Shown here: positions 19,488 to 29,543 of the stretch, one piece after another
How the letters are laid out: the number at the start of each line of letters is the position of its first letter
Position numbering within the stretch: the first letter of the stretch is position 1
Source of the DNA: an uncultured Methanobrevibacter sp.
GTDB lineage: Archaea; Methanobacteriota; Methanobacteria; Methanobacteriales; Methanobacteriaceae
Reading direction: 5' to 3'
DNA: 64,000 nucleotides
Assembly: GCA_946541845.1 (NCBI GenBank)
Contig: CAMNJW010000002.1
Span: forward strand, 1 to 64,000
Program-made: the position numbers and the translations under genes
The notes under the pieces: generated by a model
Seen by the model: the letters and a program-made list of their open reading frames with translations, nothing else
Told to the model about the DNA's origin: nothing
Database searches by the model: none

Positions 19488-20235
19488 TATTTTCACCCAT
19501 ATTTATAAATTTTCTAATCTCATTACTAATTATTATTTTATATTTATCTTTATTATTAAAATCTTTTATCCAAAATGATACTTTTACCCTACTTTCTTTA
19601 AACAAAATCTCTTTTGCATAAACATCGGGTCGTGGATTGTCGGCGATTTCATCATATTCTCCCATTTTTTCAATGATGTAATTTCTAAAATTTTCCAAAT
19701 CAATGTTAAAAGGCAATCCTACAATAATGTCCACTCTAAATATTTCAGGCTCCTTATATAATTGATACTCATTGTTTGTCAAGATGGAATTCGGAACAAT
19801 GTTCTTAACTCCGACATCGTCAACAACAATGGTTGACCTAAGTGAAATGCGCTCCACATATCCTTTTTTGCCGTCGACTTCGATTGTGTCTCCGACCTTA
19901 ATACTTTTACCGATTATTAGTATAATTCCTGAAAACAGGTTTGAAATAATATCTTTAGCTGCAAAACTCACTGCTATACCTACGATACCTACGCTCAACA
20001 ATGTTCCTGCAAGATTAATTCCAAAAAACTGCAAAATAACCATTAACGCAATGAAATAGATTACATAGGTTATGATGTCTCTTATGAGATAAATTGCAGT
20101 CATGTCTTTCTTAAAACGTTTCATCCTGTTCATTGAAAATGCAATCAATCTTGTAATAATTAAGGTAACCAATATTATTGCCAATATTGAAACAAATGCC
20201 AATACAGAATCAGCGGGTAATGTTGGGATATTCAT
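19480..20235 (-). CDS. mscS: MscS-type mechanosensitive channel
   Basis: 251-residue small-conductance mechanosensitive channel, which opens under membrane tension to release solutes. Three transmembrane helices are seen (about 9-30, 50-70 and 75-105), the last being the Gly/Ala-rich pore helix (GTLLSVGIVGIAVSFAAKD) that continues into the beta domain (IIGKSIKVGDTIEVDGKKGYVE). The C-terminal cytoplasmic alpha-beta domain follows. It starts 9 bases after the rnz stop and overlaps nadA, giving an rnz-mscS-nadA operon. Confidence 0.92.
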   Translation of the reverse strand: MNIPTLPADSVLAFVSILAIILVTLIITRLIAFSMNRMKRFKKDMTAIYLIRDIITYVIYFIALMVILQFFGINLAGTLLSVGIVGIAVSFAAKDIISNLFSGIILIIGKSIKVGDTIEVDGKKGYVERISLRSTIVVDDVGVKNIVPNSILTNNEYQLYKEPEIFRVDIIVGLPFNIDLENFRNYIIEKMGEYDEIADNPRPDVYAKEILFKESRVKVSFWIKDFNNKDKYKIIISNEIRKFINMGENNE

Positions 20236-20244
20236 AGTAATCAG

Positions 20245-21138
20245 TTAGGTTTCAATTCTCATAAAGTCTTTGGCCAGTTTTGTGTTTTCAAAAATCTCTT
20301 TTGCTTCATCAAGTAACTGGGTAGTGTCTGTATATCTTGTGCTTATGTGGGTTAATAGTAATTGTTTACTGTCGGATTTTTTAGCTATTGTCGCAGCATC
20401 GCTGGATGTTGAATGGAAATTCTCTTCGGCTTTGTCTTTATCCTCACGAATGTATGTTGATTCATGGATTAAAATTGTGGAATCTCTTGCAAATTCAACC
20501 ATCTCATCACAGGGAGTTGTATCCCCAGAGTATGTGATTTTATGGCCTTTTCTTGGCGGACCCAATACTTGTTCTGGTTTTATTATTTTTCCATCAATTT
20601 CCACTTCTTCTCCATTGTGTAGACGTCCGAAATCTGGTCCTACGGGCACACCTAATTCAATAGCTTTTTCACGGAGAAATCTTGGTTTTTTCAGTTCTTC
20701 AACGGAATATGCTAGAGCAGGAACATTGTGGTTCACTTCCTGAGATTTGATAATATATTCCTCAGTCTTTTCAACAATTTCACTTCCAATTTCAACGAAT
20801 TCTATTGGGAATTCGATTTTTGAATAGCCTAAGTTAAATATTGCGTTTTCCAGTTTGTCCAATCCTTTTGGACCGTAAATTGTTAATTTTGTTTCTCTTC
20901 CTCTAAAATTCATTGACTGCAATAATCCTGGTAGGCCTAGAATATGATCTCCATGATAATGGCTTATGAATATTTTAGATATTTTCATAGGACTTACTTT
21001 AGCAAAAATTAATTGTCTTTGAGTCCCTTCACCACAATCAAAAAGCATAGTCTCTCCAAATGCCTTTAAGACAATTGCAGGATGATTTCTTGTGTATGAA
21101 TGAACTGCTGATGAAGTTCCTAAAAATATTATTTCCAC
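20245..21138 (-). CDS. rnz: Ribonuclease Z
   Basis: 297-residue tRNA 3' processing endonuclease (tRNase Z) of the metallo-beta-lactamase fold. It shows the HYHGDH zinc motif near residue 60, the exosite region between about 150 and 190, an Asp in YSGDT, a His in IHEST and the late LTHISTRY motif. The likely start is the GTG at 21138, giving the family-typical EIIFLGTSSA N-terminus with AGTGAT four bases upstream; an in-frame GTG at 21147 is the alternative and an ATG at this spot is out of frame. First gene of the operon with mscS and nadA. Confidence 0.94.
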   Translation of the reverse strand: MEIIFLGTSSAVHSYTRNHPAIVLKAFGETMLFDCGEGTQRQLIFAKVSPMKISKIFISHYHGDHILGLPGLLQSMNFRGRETKLTIYGPKGLDKLENAIFNLGYSKIEFPIEFVEIGSEIVEKTEEYIIKSQEVNHNVPALAYSVEELKKPRFLREKAIELGVPVGPDFGRLHNGEEVEIDGKIIKPEQVLGPPRKGHKITYSGDTTPCDEMVEFARDSTILIHESTYIREDKDKAEENFHSTSSDAATIAKKSDSKQLLLTHISTRYTDTTQLLDEAKEIFENTKLAKDFMRIET

Positions 21139-21207
21139 ATTAATCACTTATTTTATTAATTAAAAATAGTATATATTAATAATAATTATTAAGTTTTAGG
21201 TGATTTT

Positions 21208-22032
21208 TTGGATAAGATAATTGAATATATGCTTGCTGAAGATGAGGGATTTGGTGACATCACATCAAATGCTGTTGTTGAAAAAGGTAAGGAAGTCAAG
21301 GCATATATTATTTCAAAAGATGAAGGTATTCTTGCAGGAATGGATATAATTCGCAATCTATTTGAGGAATATGGCGTCAAAGTTACATTTTGGTTAAATG
21401 ATGGAAGTGAAATATCTAAACAGGATTTGCTCATGTCAATGCAAGGTGATGCCAGAACAATTTTGCTTTTAGAAAGGACTGCCCTTAACTTGTCCATGAG
21501 GATGAGTGGAGTGGCAACTGCTGCCCACCATTATGCTGATTTAGTTAAAGATTATGATGTCAGAATCGCTGGAACTCGTAAGACTTCTCCTGCTATCGCT
21601 AAATTTGATAAATATGCTTTAAAAGTGGGTGGGGTAGACACTCACCGTTTCAGTTTGGATGATATGGTCCTAATCAAAGATAATCATATTGCAGTATGCG
21701 ATTCTCCTCTTGATGCACTTTTGAAGGCAAAGAAAAACACTAGTTTTTCCAAAAAAATAGAAATTGAGGTTGAAACTCTTGAAGATGCAATCGATTGTGT
21801 AAAAAATAAGGCGGATATTGTAATGCTTGATAATATGAATGGCATGCAGGTTAAAGAAGTAATCGAAGAGCTTAAAAATCAGGGTATTCGCCAAAATTCT
21901 TTAATTGAAGTTTCAGGCGGCATCACTGAAGACAATATCATGGATTATGTAGAATATGGTGTGGATATCATTTCCATTGGTGCATTAACACATTCATCAA
22001 GAAGTTTGAATTTCAGCTTAAAAATAGATTAA
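21208..22032 (+). CDS. nadC: Nicotinate-nucleotide pyrophosphorylase (quinolinate phosphoribosyltransferase)
   Basis: 274-residue enzyme that converts quinolinate and PRPP to nicotinate mononucleotide in NAD synthesis. Typical motifs are visible: EDxGFGDITS at the N-terminus, RMSGVATA, AGTRKTSPAIAKFDKYA with VGGVDTHR, IKDNHI, and EVSGGITEDNI in the C-terminal barrel. The start codon is TTG at 21208, supported by AGGTGA five bases upstream and by the family's N-terminus. Divergent from rnz; its substrate is made by NadA, encoded on the opposite strand nearby. Confidence 0.95.
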   Translation: MDKIIEYMLAEDEGFGDITSNAVVEKGKEVKAYIISKDEGILAGMDIIRNLFEEYGVKVTFWLNDGSEISKQDLLMSMQGDARTILLLERTALNLSMRMSGVATAAHHYADLVKDYDVRIAGTRKTSPAIAKFDKYALKVGGVDTHRFSLDDMVLIKDNHIAVCDSPLDALLKAKKNTSFSKKIEIEVETLEDAIDCVKNKADIVMLDNMNGMQVKEVIEELKNQGIRQNSLIEVSGGITEDNIMDYVEYGVDIISIGALTHSSRSLNFSLKID

Positions 22033-22059
22033 TTAGTTTTGTTTAATCAAAGCTAATTT

Positions 22060-23580
22060 TCATAATCTTAATGATAACTTTTCTTTTAGTTCTTCGTCAC
22101 TCATTTCGGTGATGAAGGTTTCATCACTTTTTATTGCCTTTTTAGCAAGGTCAAGCTTATTTTTACTCATTTCATCAATTACTTCTTCCAGGGTTCCTTT
22201 TGTAATGAATCTGTACACCATGACATCATTTTCCTGGCCAATACGATGCACACGATCTGTTGCCTGATTTTCTATAGCGGGATTCCACCATAAATCGTAA
22301 TGGATAACATTCTGGGCTGCGGTTAAGTTTAATCCCACGCCTCCTGTTTTAAGTGTGGCGACTAATATCTTATAGTCGGAATCTTCCTGGAATTTGGAAA
22401 TTACTTCGCTGCGTTTGGTTTGTGTAAGTGAACCATGCAGGAATAATACGTCGGTTTTCAGTTTTTTGGAGACTAATTTTTGTATGATTTTTCCCATCTG
22501 TGCATATTGGGTAAATATTATGACCTTCTCATCAACATCTAAAATATTTTCCAGAAGTGTAATCAGCAATTCCATTTTTCCGGATTCGCTTATTTTTGGA
22601 TTGTCTGAGCGAAGGTACTGTGCCGGATGATTGCATGCCTGTTTCAATCCTGTAATAATGTTTAAAATGATTCCTCGTCTTTCAATACCTGTTTTGCCAT
22701 CCAATTCCTCAAAAATTCCGTCCATTATTGCGTTATACAGTTTAATCTGTTTTTTAGTTAAAGTGCAGTAAATGTCATTGACAATTTTTTCAGGCAGCTC
22801 CTTTTTAATGTTTTCATCAGTTTTTAACCGTCTTAAAATGAAGGGGCTGGTTATTGTCCTAAGATTTTCTAGGGTGGAGTTTTCTTCCAGTCTTTTAATT
22901 CTAAAAACATAGTTTGTCTTAAAATTATCCAAACTTGACAGATATCCTTTGTTCACGAAATCAAATATGGACCAATAATCTGTTAATTTATTCTCTATTG
23001 GGGTCCCTGTCAGAGCAATTTTATTTAGTGCAGGAACGCTTTTAATTGCCTTTGTTTGCTGTGTATTTGGATTTTTGATATTTTGAGCTTCATCAATAAC
23101 GCATATGAACCAGTTCTTATCTAAAAACATGTCTAAATCCTGTCTAATTACACCATATGAAGTTAGTATGATGTCATAGTCTTCAAATGGAAATGTCCTG
23201 TTGGATCCATGGTAAATATAATAAGTTAAGGATGGGGTGAACTTTTTAATCTCATTTTCCCAATTTGATATTAATGTTGGGGGAACTATGATTAGGGATG
23301 GCTCATTGTCCAGGGGATTGATTTCCTTAAAATGAAGAATGCTGGTTAAGACCTGTAGTGTTTTACCAAGCCCCATGTCATCCGCTAAAATGCATCCGAA
23401 GTTATAATTGATGTTTTGAACTAGCCAGGAATATCCAATTTTTTGATAAGGTCGCAATTCTCCTGTTAGTGATTGTGGAATTTCATAAATCTTTGGGTTA
23501 TCTATTAGCTTTTGAAAATTAGCGCGTTCCTTCGGATTCTTTAGCTGTTTTTTAATTAACTTTTTAGATTCGCTATCCAT
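22060..23580 (-). CDS. SNF2-family DNA-dependent ATPase, short form
   Basis: 506-residue SNF2/Rad54-type ATPase with both RecA lobes. Motif I is DDMGLGKT near residue 67, the DEAQ box is at about 165, SGSTPIE-like motif III is present as LTGTPIENK, and motif V/VI reads TLKTGGVGLNL with DRVHRIGQ. Its role is probably remodelling of protein-DNA complexes. Most prokaryotic SNF2 proteins carry several hundred residues upstream of this core; here only about 35 residues precede it, and upstream DNA has no continuation. Convergent with nadC. Confidence 0.9.
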   Translation of the reverse strand: MDSESKKLIKKQLKNPKERANFQKLIDNPKIYEIPQSLTGELRPYQKIGYSWLVQNINYNFGCILADDMGLGKTLQVLTSILHFKEINPLDNEPSLIIVPPTLISNWENEIKKFTPSLTYYIYHGSNRTFPFEDYDIILTSYGVIRQDLDMFLDKNWFICVIDEAQNIKNPNTQQTKAIKSVPALNKIALTGTPIENKLTDYWSIFDFVNKGYLSSLDNFKTNYVFRIKRLEENSTLENLRTITSPFILRRLKTDENIKKELPEKIVNDIYCTLTKKQIKLYNAIMDGIFEELDGKTGIERRGIILNIITGLKQACNHPAQYLRSDNPKISESGKMELLITLLENILDVDEKVIIFTQYAQMGKIIQKLVSKKLKTDVLFLHGSLTQTKRSEVISKFQEDSDYKILVATLKTGGVGLNLTAAQNVIHYDLWWNPAIENQATDRVHRIGQENDVMVYRFITKGTLEEVIDEMSKNKLDLAKKAIKSDETFITEMSDEELKEKLSLRL

Positions 23581-23674
23581 ATTATGGTCTCGTTTAAATT
23601 CTAATATGAATATTGTTTTAATGAATTAAATATTATTTGGTGATGGTGTGATTTAAAAGAAAAATGAATTAAAA

Positions 23675-24250
23675 TTATTTTTTAATTTTAACTCCGTCTT
23701 CAAATGCTTTTCCAACAACTTCTCCGATAACTCTATAGGTTTTTCCAATGGAATCGTACATTATTGGTTGTAATTTGTCAACTGAAACGTTTCCATCTTC
23801 ATCCAATATGGATTCGTCTGCTGATACATTGACAATTTCTCCAATTACATGAACTTCACCTATTTCATTTTCCTTGATTTCCAAAGCTTTACATTCTACA
23901 GTCAAAGGATATTCTGCAATTATTGGTGCATCCACATTTTCAGCTTTTTCAACGGTCACTTCTGATTCTGCAATTTTGTCTACAACATTTCCTGAGAACA
24001 GTCCAAAGTAATCTGATATTTCTACTGTGGATTTTGTTGCGTAACTTACAGTAAATTCATTTTTGATTCTGATATTTTTTAGTGTCTTTTTTTCTTCTGG
24101 AGCAATTCCAATGTTTAAGGCAATGTGTTTTGGTCCGCATTGACCTCCCCATGCTATGTTCATGACATCAGCTTTTCCTTCTTCGTCAAATGTTCCAACC
24201 ATTAATACTGGGAGTGGGGTAACCATTGCATCTTCGAAATTCTTTCTCAT
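23675..24250 (-). CDS. Flavin reductase-like FMN-binding protein (flavoredoxin type)
   Basis: 191-residue protein of the flavin reductase-like/flavoredoxin family, which bind FMN and pass electrons or reduce flavin. The N-terminal block TPLPVLMVGTFDEEGKADVMNI and the TVSYATKS stretch are characteristic. The start is ATG 24250 with GGAGAT seven bases before it; the frame is open to 24286. A TATA box (about 24289-24300 on the minus strand) is directly adjacent to the second 16-bp palindrome, suggesting regulated transcription. Confidence 0.85.
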   Translation of the reverse strand: MRKNFEDAMVTPLPVLMVGTFDEEGKADVMNIAWGGQCGPKHIALNIGIAPEEKKTLKNIRIKNEFTVSYATKSTVEISDYFGLFSGNVVDKIAESEVTVEKAENVDAPIIAEYPLTVECKALEIKENEIGEVHVIGEIVNVSADESILDEDGNVSVDKLQPIMYDSIGKTYRVIGEVVGKAFEDGVKIKK

Positions 24251-24297
24251 TTTAACATCTCCTTTTGTTAAAACATTTTCTTTCAATGCTATAAATA

Positions 24298-24313
24298 TTT
24301 TGGCATGCCTAAA
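24298..24313. promoter_or_regulatory. 16-bp palindrome, copy 2 (operator-like)
   Basis: TTTTGGCATGCCTAAA, palindromic in seven of eight base pairs, overlapping the upstream edge of the TATA box of the flavoredoxin-like gene. Position and form fit an archaeal repressor site; identity of the regulator is inferred only. Confidence 0.55.
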
Positions 24314-24425
24314 TTATTGTTGAACTATTCAAAATTTTGTATTATTCTTTATTTTTTTTGAAATTTTATTTTAATTTTTTATAGAAATCATGATAAAAAA
24401 CAAAGTTTAATAATATAGTAAAATA

Positions 24426-24437
24426 ATATATATTAAA
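24426..24437 (+). promoter_or_regulatory. TATA box of carAB
   Basis: ATATATATTAAA-like stretch about 45 bases upstream of the carA ATG, in otherwise featureless AT-rich DNA. With the usual spacing it predicts a leader of about 20 bases that carries the GGTGAT ribosome-binding site. Confidence 0.5.
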
Positions 24438-24476
24438 GATAGAAAATAATTTTATTTTTTGTATGATGGTGATTTA

Positions 24477-25559
24477 ATGGTGAGAATAGCTAAATTAGCT
24501 TTGGAAGATGGTACTGTTTTAAAAGGTGAAGGATTTGGTTATGAGACCACTAAGTTGGGAGAACTCGTTTTTTCAACTGGAATGGGCGGATACACTGAAT
24601 CTTTAACAGACCCGTCTTTTAGAGGAGAAATTTTAATGTCAACTTACCCGTTAGAAGGAAATCATGGGGTAAGTGAAGAATGGTACCAATCTGATAAGAT
24701 TCAGGTTGAAGGTTTTGTTTGTCGTGAGGTTTGTCGTGAAGTGTCTAATTTCGGCCCTCAAAAAACATTGGACGATTTTTTAAAAGAATTCAAAACCCCT
24801 GGTATTAGCGGAATTGATACTCGTGATTTGACCCTTAAAATTCGTGAAAGAGGTTCACTTAAAGCAGCAATAACAACTGAAGATATTGCTGATGATAAAT
24901 TAATAGAAATGGCACGCAGCCAACCAAGCATTGAAGACAGGGATGTTGTTCCTTTAGTTTCCACTAAGGAAATCAAAGTATTCAATGAAGATGCAGATAA
25001 AAAAGTTGCTTTAATTGACTGTGGTGTTAAAAAGAATATTATTAACTCATTTTTAGAAAGGGATATTGGTGTAGTGTTGTTCCCTTATGATACTGATTAT
25101 AAAACCGTTTTGGATTATGACCCTAGCGGATTAATGATTACATCAGGTCCTGGAAATCCTGATAGAGTATCTGAAACAATCGAAACCATGAAAAAATTAT
25201 CTAACAGGTTGCCTATTTTCGGTATTTGTATGGGCCAACAATTAATCGCTAAATCTTTTGGAGCTAGATCCTATAAAATGAAATTTGGACACAGGGGTGA
25301 AAACCAACCGGTTAAAGATTTAAACACCGGAAAAGTATTCATAACCTCACAAAATCATGGTTTTACCATTGATAAGGAGTCCTTAAAAGAAACTGATTTA
25401 GTTTTAACTCAAATAAACTTAAATGATGGAACTCCAGAAGGTATTTCACATAAAGAATTACCATTACATTGTATACAGTACCACCCTGAAGCAGGACCTG
25501 GTCCAAACGATACAAGAAATATTTTTGATGAATTTAACCAAATGATGGATGATTATTAA
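24477..25559 (+). CDS. carA: Carbamoyl-phosphate synthase small chain (glutaminase)
   Basis: 360-residue glutamine amidotransferase subunit that releases ammonia from glutamine for CarB, feeding pyrimidine and arginine synthesis. The N-terminal CarA domain contains [14 protein letters not shown] and the YP..GNHG motif. The class I GATase domain has the nucleophile Cys in GICMGQQL and the His/Glu pair in HPEAGPGP. I set the start at 24477 behind GGTGAT; the earlier ATG at 24459 lies upstream of that site. It is 18 bases upstream of carB. Confidence 0.97.
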   Translation: MVRIAKLALEDGTVLKGEGFGYETTKLGELVFSTGMGGYTESLTDPSFRGEILMSTYPLEGNHGVSEEWYQSDKIQVEGFVCREVCREVSNFGPQKTLDDFLKEFKTPGISGIDTRDLTLKIRERGSLKAAITTEDIADDKLIEMARSQPSIEDRDVVPLVSTKEIKVFNEDADKKVALIDCGVKKNIINSFLERDIGVVLFPYDTDYKTVLDYDPSGLMITSGPGNPDRVSETIETMKKLSNRLPIFGICMGQQLIAKSFGARSYKMKFGHRGENQPVKDLNTGKVFITSQNHGFTIDKESLKETDLVLTQINLNDGTPEGISHKELPLHCIQYHPEAGPGPNDTRNIFDEFNQMMDDY

Positions 25560-25577
25560 ATTTAAAGAGGATTACAT

Positions 25578-28500
25578 ATGCCAGTTGATAAAGATATTAA
25601 AAAAGTATTAATTATTGGTTCTGGACCTATTCAAATCGGACAAGCTGCAGAATTCGATTACTCTGGTTCACAAGCATGTAAATCACTAAGGGAAGAAGGT
25701 ATTGAAACTGTACTTGTTAACAGTAATCCTGCTACAATTCAAACTGATTTAGGAATGGCAGATACTGTATATACTGAACCATTAACTCCTGAAGTTGTTG
25801 CAAAAATTATTGAGGAAGAGAACGTTGATGCTATTTTACCAACAATGGGTGGACAAACTGGATTGAACATTGCAACAGGTCTAGGAGATTTAGGATTACT
25901 TGAAGGAATTAAAGTACTCGGGTCTGATGTTCAAACCATTAAGGATGTGGAAGACCGTGATTTATTCGCAAATTTAATGGATGAAATCGGTGAGGAAATT
26001 CCGAAATGTCAGGCTGTTGAAAGTGTGGATGATGCACTTAAGGCAGTTGAAGAAATTGGATACCCGGTTATCGTAAGGCCTGCATTCACATTAGGTGGAA
26101 CAGGTGGGGGAATTGCTCACAACGAAGAGGAATTAATTGAAATTGCAAATCATGGACTTGATATGAGTTTCATTAACCAAGTTCTCATCGACGAATCAGT
26201 TCTTGGATGGAAAGAAATCGAATTTGAAGTAATGAGAGATAAAGAAGACACTTGTATCATTGTATGTACCATGGAAAACATAGATCCTATGGGTATTCAC
26301 ACAGGAGACAGTGTCGTAGTTGCTCCTATCCAAAATTTATGTGATGAAACCATCCAAAAGATGAGAGATGCTTCAATTAAAATCATTCGTGCATTAGGAA
26401 TCAGAGGTGGATGTAACATTCAATTCGCTCTTAACCCTGAAACTGACGAATACAAAGTGATTGAGGTAAACCCTCGTGTATCAAGAAGTAGTGCACTCGC
26501 ATCCAAGGCAACAGGTTATCCAATCGCTAAAATCTCTTCAAAAGTTGCATTGGGATTGACCCTTGATGAAATTAAAAACGACATCACAAAAGAAACTCCC
26601 GCTTCTTTTGAACCTGCTATTGATTATGTTGTAATTAAAATCCCAAGATGGCCATTTGACAAGTTCAAAGGAGTAAGCCGCCAAGTCGGTGTTCAAATGA
26701 AAGCGACTGGGGAAGTAATGGCTATCGGAAGAACTTTTGAAGAAGCATTCCAAAAAGCATTAAGATCCCTTGACATGGGTTTCGATGGATTCGAATATGT
26801 TGAATGGTCTGAAGAAGACTTGTCCAATCCAACTGATTTAATTTACTTCCAAATCTATTCTGCCATTAAGGATGGAATGGACATAGACAAAATAAGGGAG
26901 CTTACAAAAATCGACAATTTCTTCTTATACAAAATCAGAAACATCGTAAACTTTGAAAATGATGTTACTGCTGATAAATTAAATGATGAATATTACTTAA
27001 GAAAAGCTAAACAGCTTGGTTTTTCAAATAAAAGATTGGCTAGTTTATCCGGTCAGACTGAAGAGTACATTAGAAACTTGCTTTCCAGATACAATATCAA
27101 ACAATCCTACAAAATGGTAGATACTTGTGCAGCGGAATTTGAAGCAAAAACTCCTTACTACTACAGCAGTTATGATGTCGGAAATGAATTGACTTCAACA
27201 ACCAGGAAAAAAGTTGTCATTCTTGGTGCAGGACCTATCAGAATTGGTCAAGGTATTGAATTTGATTACTGTTGTGTACACTCTTCCTTAGCTTTAAAAG
27301 AAGAAGGAATTGAAACAATATTGATTAACAACAACCCGGAAACCGTAAGTACTGATTACGACATTTCTGATAAGCTATTCTTTGAACCATTGACATTTGA
27401 AGATGTAATGGGTGTAATTGACCAGGAAAAACCTGACGGAGTCATTGTACAGTTCGGTGGTCAAACTTCTATTAATCTAGCAGTGCCTTTAGCTAACGCA
27501 GGAGTTAAAATCTTAGGAACTCCTTATGAAAGTATTGATAGGGTTGAAGACAGAGAATTATTTGCAGAGCTTTTAGAAAAATTACACATTCACCAAGCAC
27601 CATACGGAACAGCTAATTCCTTTGAAGAAGCAAAAGAAATTGCTGAAAAGATTACATTCCCAGTTCTCGTACGTCCATCATATGTTATTGGTGGAAGAGC
27701 AATGGAAATTGTATATGATGTTAACGAGCTTGAAGAGTACATGAAGGAAGCTGTAAAGGTTTCACCTGACCATCCTATTTTAGTGGATAAATTCCTTGAA
27801 GATGCTATCGAGCTTGATGTGGATATCTTATGTGACGGTGAAGATGTATTCATTGCAGGAATCATGGAACACATTGAAGAAGCAGGTGTTCACTCCGGAG
27901 ATTCCGCATGTGTAATACCTCCTCAAACCATTCCGGCACATATCCTAGATACTATTCGTGAAAACTCCACTAAATTAGCATTAGAACTTGATGTAAAAGG
28001 TTTAATGAACATTCAATATGCAGTTAAACTTGATGAGGAAATGGTATACATTATTGAAGCAAACCCACGTGCAAGTAGAACAGTTCCATTTGTAAGTAAA
28101 GCTATTGGTGTACCATTGGCAAAAGTTGCAACCTGGATTATGCATGGAGCTAAATTAAAAGACTTTGATTTAACCAAAGAAATTAAAATTGACCATGTTG
28201 CTGTAAAAGAATCTGTATTCCCATTCTTAAAACTTCCTGAATCTGACACTGTGCTTGGACCTGAAATGAAATCCACAGGTGAAAGTATAGGTATAGATGA
28301 AAGTTATGGAATGGCATTTTACAAGTCACAACTTTCAGCAGGTATGGAATTACCTAAAGAAGGTAAAATATTCATCAGCGTAAAAGAATCTGACAAGAAG
28401 AAAATCAGACCAATCGCTGAAAAAGCTGCGACTTTAGGATTTAAAATAATGGCTACATCCGGTACCGGTGATGCAACCGGTCTGGATGATGTTGAAAAAG

Positions 28501-28754
28501 TCCTAAAAGTTTCACAAGGTTCTCCTAATATTAGGGATGCTATCTTGAACAATGAAGTTGATTTGATTATTAACACATCTGAAGGTAAACAATCTGCAAA
28601 AGATGGATATATCATTAGACGTTTAGCTATTGAACTTGGTATTCCATATGTTACCACTTTAGCTGGTGCAAGAGCAGCATTAAATGCTATTCAAGCTGTT
28701 CAAAATAGTGAAATCAATGTAAAATCTTTAAACGAATATGTAGATGGAGAATAA
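25578..28754 (+). CDS. carB: Carbamoyl-phosphate synthase large chain
   Basis: 1058-residue synthetase subunit. It contains two homologous ATP-grasp halves (about 1-400 and 550-930), an oligomerisation domain between them and the allosteric MGS-like domain at the C-terminus. Each half begins with the same GxGPIxIGQ.xEFDY motif. Some methanogens split carB into two genes; here it is a single intact frame. AGAGGA precedes the ATG. It forms an operon with carA and is followed by a short T-rich stretch before a convergent gene. Confidence 0.97.
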   Translation: MPVDKDIKKVLIIGSGPIQIGQAAEFDYSGSQACKSLREEGIETVLVNSNPATIQTDLGMADTVYTEPLTPEVVAKIIEEENVDAILPTMGGQTGLNIATGLGDLGLLEGIKVLGSDVQTIKDVEDRDLFANLMDEIGEEIPKCQAVESVDDALKAVEEIGYPVIVRPAFTLGGTGGGIAHNEEELIEIANHGLDMSFINQVLIDESVLGWKEIEFEVMRDKEDTCIIVCTMENIDPMGIHTGDSVVVAPIQNLCDETIQKMRDASIKIIRALGIRGGCNIQFALNPETDEYKVIEVNPRVSRSSALASKATGYPIAKISSKVALGLTLDEIKNDITKETPASFEPAIDYVVIKIPRWPFDKFKGVSRQVGVQMKATGEVMAIGRTFEEAFQKALRSLDMGFDGFEYVEWSEEDLSNPTDLIYFQIYSAIKDGMDIDKIRELTKIDNFFLYKIRNIVNFENDVTADKLNDEYYLRKAKQLGFSNKRLASLSGQTEEYIRNLLSRYNIKQSYKMVDTCAAEFEAKTPYYYSSYDVGNELTSTTRKKVVILGAGPIRIGQGIEFDYCCVHSSLALKEEGIETILINNNPETVSTDYDISDKLFFEPLTFEDVMGVIDQEKPDGVIVQFGGQTSINLAVPLANAGVKILGTPYESIDRVEDRELFAELLEKLHIHQAPYGTANSFEEAKEIAEKITFPVLVRPSYVIGGRAMEIVYDVNELEEYMKEAVKVSPDHPILVDKFLEDAIELDVDILCDGEDVFIAGIMEHIEEAGVHSGDSACVIPPQTIPAHILDTIRENSTKLALELDVKGLMNIQYAVKLDEEMVYIIEANPRASRTVPFVSKAIGVPLAKVATWIMHGAKLKDFDLTKEIKIDHVAVKESVFPFLKLPESDTVLGPEMKSTGESIGIDESYGMAFYKSQLSAGMELPKEGKIFISVKESDKKKIRPIAEKAATLGFKIMATSGTGDATGLDDVEKVLKVSQGSPNIRDAILNNEVDLIINTSEGKQSAKDGYIIRRLAIELGIPYVTTLAGARAALNAIQAVQNSEINVKSLNEYVDGE

Positions 28755-28773
28755 CTTTTCTCTATCCTTTTTT

Positions 28774-29358
28774 TTAATTATTAAACAAGTACTCCTCGAT
28801 ATTTATACCGCAAGACGGACACTCTTTCTCGCCAACTTTTAACTTACTTTTACATCTAGGGCAGTAATTTAATTGAACCTTGTATTCCTTAGTCGGATCA
28901 ATTATGATGTTGACTTCGATTCTTTCGGTTATGTTGGTTTTCAATACGTCCTTGTTCCAATTATTGTCCATTAACAGTTTTTTATAATAGAATGCTTCGG
29001 TCATGGTATCATAATGGCCAATAATTTCATCGCCCTTTTGGATATAAAATTTGCGAAGTTTGTGATTAAATAGGATTTCACCTTCCCTTTCTTTCTTATT
29101 GACTTTAGTGCCCTTTATTCTTCCTTTGGGTCTTTTTTCGGGAAACGGTGGCAATTCCATATTTTCATACTTGTTTTCTAAATCACATTCGACAAGCAAA
29201 TCATAATCAAAATTACAAAAAAATAGTGCATCTCTTTCATATAATGCATCGGATAATTTTCTAAACTCACCATAGTCCTTATTGTTGTATTTGACTCTAA
29301 ATACGTCACCGGTTTTTACGATATTCCTATAAAAGTATCTTATTTCTTGTGAATTCAT
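28774..29358 (-). CDS. Hypothetical protein with C-terminal zinc ribbon
   Basis: 194 residues, soluble, charged. The first about 150 residues contain two similar blocks in which a short aromatic-rich segment is followed by a run predicting helix (DYGEFRKLSDALYERDALFF and HYDTMTEAFYYKKLLMD), suggesting a duplicated small DNA- or RNA-contacting module. The C-terminus is a zinc ribbon with CPRC and CPSC. No family recognised. AAGGCGAT precedes the ATG. An 11-bp inverted repeat lies in the divergent upstream region. Confidence 0.7.
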   Translation of the reverse strand: MNSQEIRYFYRNIVKTGDVFRVKYNNKDYGEFRKLSDALYERDALFFCNFDYDLLVECDLENKYENMELPPFPEKRPKGRIKGTKVNKKEREGEILFNHKLRKFYIQKGDEIIGHYDTMTEAFYYKKLLMDNNWNKDVLKTNITERIEVNIIIDPTKEYKVQLNYCPRCKSKLKVGEKECPSCGINIEEYLFNN

Positions 29359-29388
29359 AAAAATCGCCTTGGTGGTTTAAAAAAGTTT

Positions 29389-29465
29389 TGTAATGGTCAA
29401 GGAATAAAAAGTGTCTTAAATTCTATAATTTAATTGAGGTTGCATTTAAAGTCATGACCATTACA
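29389..29465. repeat. 11-bp inverted repeat in a divergent promoter region
   Basis: TGTAATGGTCA at 29389-29399 recurs as its exact reverse complement TGACCATTACA at 29455-29465. The two arms are 55 bases apart, too far for a compact hairpin. They lie between the zinc-ribbon gene and the amidohydrolase gene and look like a pair of oppositely oriented regulator sites. Confidence 0.6.
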
Positions 29466-29543
29466 GTTTATTATTAGGATTTTCGATTTAATAAGTTTAA
29501 TGATGCTAAAATTTATTAATAAAAAAAGTTAGATTTTTCTTTA

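Noticed and set aside
26538-28657. Open frames on the minus strand inside carB
   Set aside because: Shadows of the conserved carB coding sequence; no upstream signals.
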